9,068 nucleotides of DNA from Bryobacteraceae bacterium. GTDB lineage: Bacteria; Acidobacteriota; Terriglobia; Bryobacterales; Bryobacteraceae. The notes under the pieces are model-generated. The model was not told the DNA's origin, made no database searches, and saw only the letters and a list, made by a program, of their open reading frames with translations. A program made the position numbers and the translations under genes. The stretch's first letter is position 1. Every line of letters begins with the position of its first letter. The DNA is taken from the NCBI GenBank assembly GCA_030036985.1, contig JASHSD010000483.1:1-9068 (forward strand), in the 5' to 3' direction. Below are positions 7,134 through 9,068 of this stretch, one piece after another.

Positions 7134-7163
7134 GAATTTCATCATCACATGTGAGGTATTTTT

Positions 7164-7388
7164 ATGCATGAAGATTGGGCCAAAAAAGTAAAAGGTCTTT
7201 TAAAATCAGAACTTAAGCGCCGCCATATTGGCTACAAGGAGCTTACCGAAAAGCTGGCTGGTATAGGTATCGAGGACAGCGAAAGAAACATTGCAAACAA
7301 GATTGCGCGCGGTAGCTTCACCGCTGTTTTCTTTGTGCAATGCCTTGTTGCAATAGGGTGTCACACTCTCCGAATTGAAGATTCATAA
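7164..7388 (+). CDS. DUF6471 domain protein, probable small helix-turn-helix regulator
   Basis: This 74-residue protein fits the DUF6471 pattern: W5 and LLKSELKRRHIGYKELTEKLAGIGI, then ERNIANKIARGSFTAVFFVQCLVAIG. The order of helices (SELKRR, YKELTEKLA, SERNIANKIARG, TAVFFVQCLVAIG) resembles a minimal XRE/Cro-type DNA-binding domain, although the family has no established function that I know of. ATG 7164 has a GTGAGG Shine-Dalgarno with 7-nt spacing and a good promoter upstream. The gene is divergent from the IS1595 transposase across a repeat-rich control region. Autorepression together with control of transposase is therefore a reasonable inference. The membrane-protein gene follows 48 nt after its stop and the ImmA/IrrE peptidase gene lies beyond that, which suggests a three-gene operon. 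Confidence 0.8.
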   Translation: MHEDWAKKVKGLLKSELKRRHIGYKELTEKLAGIGIEDSERNIANKIARGSFTAVFFVQCLVAIGCHTLRIEDS

Positions 7389-7436
7389 ATCGCGTAAAAG
7401 TTGCTTCCAGGCTTTTGGAATATTACTTTGCGACCG

Positions 7437-7793
7437 ATGAAGAACTTTCTGGCCGGAGTAGTCATAACCGTAGGCGCGATCAATGTCGCGTTGTTCTTCT
7501 TGTGGCTTTCTCTTGTTAAGGTGCAAGCAGTAAGCGACAAAGCACCAGAATACGTATATAATACCATCTCAATAAATTTCACCATTCTTCAGATTACGCT
7601 TGGCGTAGTAGCATTTGACACGGCAGTTGCAGGTTTCTTTGGTTATCAAGCCATAAAAGATGGTGCCATGAAAAAGGCGCACGATACTGCGGCTACATTT
7701 TTGAGAGAAGAAGGGAAACGGCTAATCGAAGAAGAAGTAAGCAAACGCGCGATTTTTTACAATCAAAGCGCTAGGCCTCAACATGAGCCTTAA
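7437..7793 (+). CDS. Two-helix inner-membrane protein with charged cytoplasmic tail
   Basis: I do not recognise this family. From ATG 7437 it has 118 residues. Residues 4-27 (GVVITVGAINVALFFLWLSLV) and 48-71 (ILQITLGVVAFDTAVAGFFGY) are two clear membrane segments. They are separated by a short polar loop (KVQAVSDKAPEYVYNTISIN). The C-terminal 45 residues are charged and helical (MKKAHDTAATFLREEGKRLI, EEEVSKRA), probably a cytoplasmic amphipathic or coiled-coil tail. Lysines on both cytoplasmic sides predict N-in/C-in topology. A TTG 36 nt upstream (7401) would add 12 residues; neither start has a strong Shine-Dalgarno, and I prefer the ATG. It lies between DUF6471 and an ImmA/IrrE peptidase in an apparent operon. 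It could be a sensor, an effector or a substrate for the peptidase; none of these is shown. Confidence 0.68.
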   Translation: MKNFLAGVVITVGAINVALFFLWLSLVKVQAVSDKAPEYVYNTISINFTILQITLGVVAFDTAVAGFFGYQAIKDGAMKKAHDTAATFLREEGKRLIEEEVSKRAIFYNQSARPQHEP

Positions 7794-7834
7794 ACCTTGA
7801 AGAGCGCCGTCAAGAATAAAGAAGATGAACTTAT

Positions 7835-8371
7835 ATGACCGGACATACCTATATCGAGCAGATGGATATTATCAGACGACATCAAGAACATTACCCTGTC
7901 GAGGTTATGCCAATCGCCAGTGCGCTAGGCTTAACGGTCTTCAAGAGCGTTGACTGGCCCAAGGATGTGTCTGGAATGATCGTGAAAGACACAGGTCACG
8001 GCGGAGAAAGTGGATATTCCATTTATGTTAATGGTACGCATCCAGATACCCGGAGACGATTTACTATCGCGCATGAAATAGGGCACTTTATTCTGCATAA
8101 AGATGACATAGGAGACGGCATAGTAGATGACGGACTTTATAGGAGTAAACTAGCTGGTAAGAAGGAAACGCAGGCCAATCAATTTGCTGCCGAATTATTG
8201 ATGCCGTGGCATCTAATTAATAAAGCAATGGGCGATGGAAATAAGACTGTGCAGGCATTGGCCAATGTCCTGAATGTTTCAATAAGTGCTATGTCGATCA
8301 GGCTCGGTGTTCCTGACGAAGGCAACTCGCCGCAAACCAATAAAAGTGAATCTGGAAAAGTGGCGTGCTAA
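7835..8371 (+). CDS. ImmA/IrrE family metallo-endopeptidase
   Basis: This is a zinc peptidase of 178 residues. The HEIGH active site is at residues 80-84 inside RRRFTIAHEIGHFILHK. The second family signature, ExxANxFAAELLMP, is at 111-124, with E111 the likely third zinc ligand. The tail ANVLNVSISAMSIRLGV is typical of the family's C-terminal helices. There is no fused N-terminal XRE domain, so this is the stand-alone form. In ICEBs1 the relative ImmA cleaves the repressor ImmR to trigger the mobile element, and in Deinococcus IrrE cleaves the repressor DdrO. By analogy a substrate may be encoded nearby, and the DUF6471 protein two genes upstream is the obvious candidate. ATG 7835 has only a weak AAGAAG-type Shine-Dalgarno 8-12 nt upstream. 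The last 15 residues are polar and not conserved-looking. It is the last gene of the A+T-rich island. Confidence 0.9.
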   Translation: MTGHTYIEQMDIIRRHQEHYPVEVMPIASALGLTVFKSVDWPKDVSGMIVKDTGHGGESGYSIYVNGTHPDTRRRFTIAHEIGHFILHKDDIGDGIVDDGLYRSKLAGKKETQANQFAAELLMPWHLINKAMGDGNKTVQALANVLNVSISAMSIRLGVPDEGNSPQTNKSESGKVAC

Positions 8372-8606
8372 ACGGCTTAGGTGTCTTTGCTAAATAATAC
8401 CGGGGTTTTGCCACAGATACATACCCGCTTCTTTGTATACGGGCGACTATGCGCGCGTCGCTCCGAAGATCAATGACGGATTTTCCCCGGCCTTCGGCCT
8501 CCTCGCGCAAGCACAAAATCCTATGACTTCGTCGCTGCTCGCGCGCTTCAGGGTCGCCGTAACGAAGCTGCATGCCGTAGCTTCACGAACCAGAAGGAGA
8601 AAGACT
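8372..8606. other. Noncoding junction between island and backbone
   Basis: No supported gene is seen here. Up to about 8440 the sequence is A+T-rich like the island; after that it returns to the G+C level of the backbone, so the right edge of the inserted DNA probably lies near 8400-8445. I could not find a terminal repeat matching the left side. Near the right end GAAGCT (8564-8569) and AGCTTC (8579-8584) form a short inverted repeat just ahead of the DUF736 ribosome binding site, perhaps a leader hairpin. Confidence 0.4.
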
Positions 8607-8903
8607 ATGAAGAAGACCTCAGCGTTAATCATTGGAGCGTTTCAGTCCACGGAAAACGGCTTCACGGGCAAACTCGATACCCTGGCCATCAAGGCTCCGA
8701 TCCAGATTGTCCGCATTGACGAGAAGGAAAAAGACAACCATCCCGATTACACCGTCAGCTCGGGCGGCAAGGACATCGGCGTGGCGTGGGACTACGAAGA
8801 CGACCGCGGCCATTACGTCTCGGTGGCCTTCGAGGAACCGAGTCTGGCACCTGGTTCCTACAAGCTGGTGAAGACCGGGGTCTGGAGTGAACCCCGAAAA
8901 TGA
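8607..8903 (+). CDS. DUF736 family protein, C-terminus possibly altered by an adjacent IS end
   Basis: The 98-residue product matches DUF736, a small beta-rich family common on alphaproteobacterial plasmids and ICEs beside ArdC and helicase/methylase genes. Its molecular role is unknown. Visible family features are IGAFQSTENGFTGKLDTLAI near the start, then DYTVSSGGKDIGVAWDYEDD and HYVSVAFEEPSLAPGSYKLV. ATG 8607 is well supported by AAGGAGA (8594-8600) at 6-nt spacing; the frame is open further upstream to 8433, but that part lacks a plausible start context. The family usually ends in something like LxWSR. Here VWSEPRK and the stop codon fall inside an IS3-like terminal sequence beginning at 8888, so the last four codons are probably IS-derived. 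The protein may still be functional. Confidence 0.8.
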   Translation: MKKTSALIIGAFQSTENGFTGKLDTLAIKAPIQIVRIDEKEKDNHPDYTVSSGGKDIGVAWDYEDDRGHYVSVAFEEPSLAPGSYKLVKTGVWSEPRK

Positions 8904-8910
8904 GACAGCG
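8888..8910. repeat. Probable left terminal inverted repeat of an IS3-family element
   Basis: TGAACCCCGAAAATGAGAC, starting at 8888, has the TGA-start, CCCC-G-AAAA, then GAC layout common at IS3-family ends. It lies 58 nt before the start of an IS3-like transposase gene, the normal distance. The matching right end lies outside the window, so this is judged from pattern and position only. Confidence 0.5.
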
Positions 8911-8945
8911 AGTTAAGGGAACAAATACATTGAACGGAGTGAGGA

Positions 8946-9068
8946 ATGGATTTGTCCCGAGCTGTCTACAGTCGCGATCTGAAGATCGCAGCCATGCGCG
9001 CGCTGGATTCCGGATCCACGACCGGTGAAATCGCGCGGAAATACCAACTGAGTCCGAAACTGCTGGAA
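8946..9068 (+). CDS. IS3-family transposase OrfA-like protein, 5' part only (cut by window end)
   Basis: The 41 visible residues run MDLSRAVYSRDLKIAAMRAL and DSGSTTGEIARKYQLSPKLL. This is the helix-turn-helix start of IS3-family transposases (HTH_Tnp_1 type), which binds the element's ends; 'TTGEIARKYQLSPKLLE' is the recognition helix region. ATG 8946 has a GGAGTGAGG Shine-Dalgarno immediately upstream (8937-8945 region). The OrfB/DDE part lies beyond the window, so whether the element is complete cannot be judged. It sits directly after DUF736 and supplies what looks like that gene's final codons. Confidence 0.82.
   Translation, partial: MDLSRAVYSRDLKIAAMRALDSGSTTGEIARKYQLSPKLLE

Larger units (their letters stand above)
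7077..7146. repeat. Pair of direct-repeat operator-like units between divergent genes
   Basis: ATCATCGAATAT occurs exactly at 7077-7088 and 7119-7130, 42 bp apart start to start, about four helical turns. Each copy is followed by a diverged partner, AGTGATATTTACATC after the first and GATGAATTTCATC after the second, so each unit is about 27 bp. The second unit contains the palindrome ATGATGAA-T-TTCATCAT (7129-7145). The units sit over the -10 boxes of two divergent promoters. This is the arrangement expected for a shared operator bound cooperatively by a local regulator, most simply the DUF6471 protein. Confidence 0.6.

Noticed and set aside
7401..7436. TTG start adding 12 residues to the membrane protein
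   Set aside because: There is no Shine-Dalgarno advantage, and ATG 7437 places a normal short positive N-terminus before the first membrane helix.
98..8452. GGCGACTATGC present at 98-108 and 8442-8452, as possible attachment-site repeats
   Set aside because: Several 11-bp matches are expected by chance in 9 kb, and there is no integrase gene or longer identity to support an attachment site.
8433..8606. N-terminal extension of the DUF736 frame from TTG 8433
   Set aside because: The Shine-Dalgarno AAGGAGA and the family start both point to ATG 8607; the upstream residues are not DUF736-like.
1..9068. CRISPR array, tRNA or rRNA genes
   Set aside because: No regularly spaced repeats and no tRNA or rRNA-like sequence were seen on either strand.

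Overview
This window looks like decaying backbone of an alphaproteobacterial-type conjugative element or plasmid, interrupted by transposon-borne accessory DNA. The host assignment is an inference. It rests on a helicase/N6-methylase remnant, an ArdC-like remnant and a DUF736 gene, which typically travel together on plasmids and ICEs of Alphaproteobacteria, and on backbone coding DNA of roughly 60% G+C.

Layout. Positions 1-88 hold nothing recognisable except one arm of a 10-bp inverted repeat (69-100), which lies where the helicase homology begins. Positions 89-3750 are one very large helicase/DNA-methylase gene in ruins: the 5' end is missing, two internal segments are deleted and a single-base frameshift follows. 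Positions 3754-4322 are an ArdC-type zinc-peptidase remnant, also frameshifted. Next come a divergent pair: a small double-zinc-ribbon protein on the minus strand (4369-4797) and a coiled-coil/winged-helix protein on the plus strand (4904-5332). A strong hairpin sits between them.

Positions 5333 to about 8440 form an accessory island. On the minus strand are an intact IS1595-family transposase and, downstream of it, two unknown genes joined by TAAATG. On the plus strand are a DUF6471 protein, a two-helix membrane protein and an ImmA/IrrE metallopeptidase. The cargo genes are A+T-rich, but the transposase is as G+C-rich as the backbone.

The transposase and the DUF6471 gene are transcribed divergently. 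Between them are two sigma70-like promoters with overlapping -35 boxes, and each -10 box is touched by one copy of a 12-bp direct repeat. This looks like a shared operator. With an ImmA-type peptidase downstream, the simplest hypothesis is a repressor/peptidase switch governing transposase expression, analogous to ImmR/ImmA of ICEBs1. This is the most interesting part of the window.

From 8607 the backbone resumes with DUF736, whose last codons run into a probable left end of an IS3-family element. The transposase of that element starts at 8946 and is cut by the window end.
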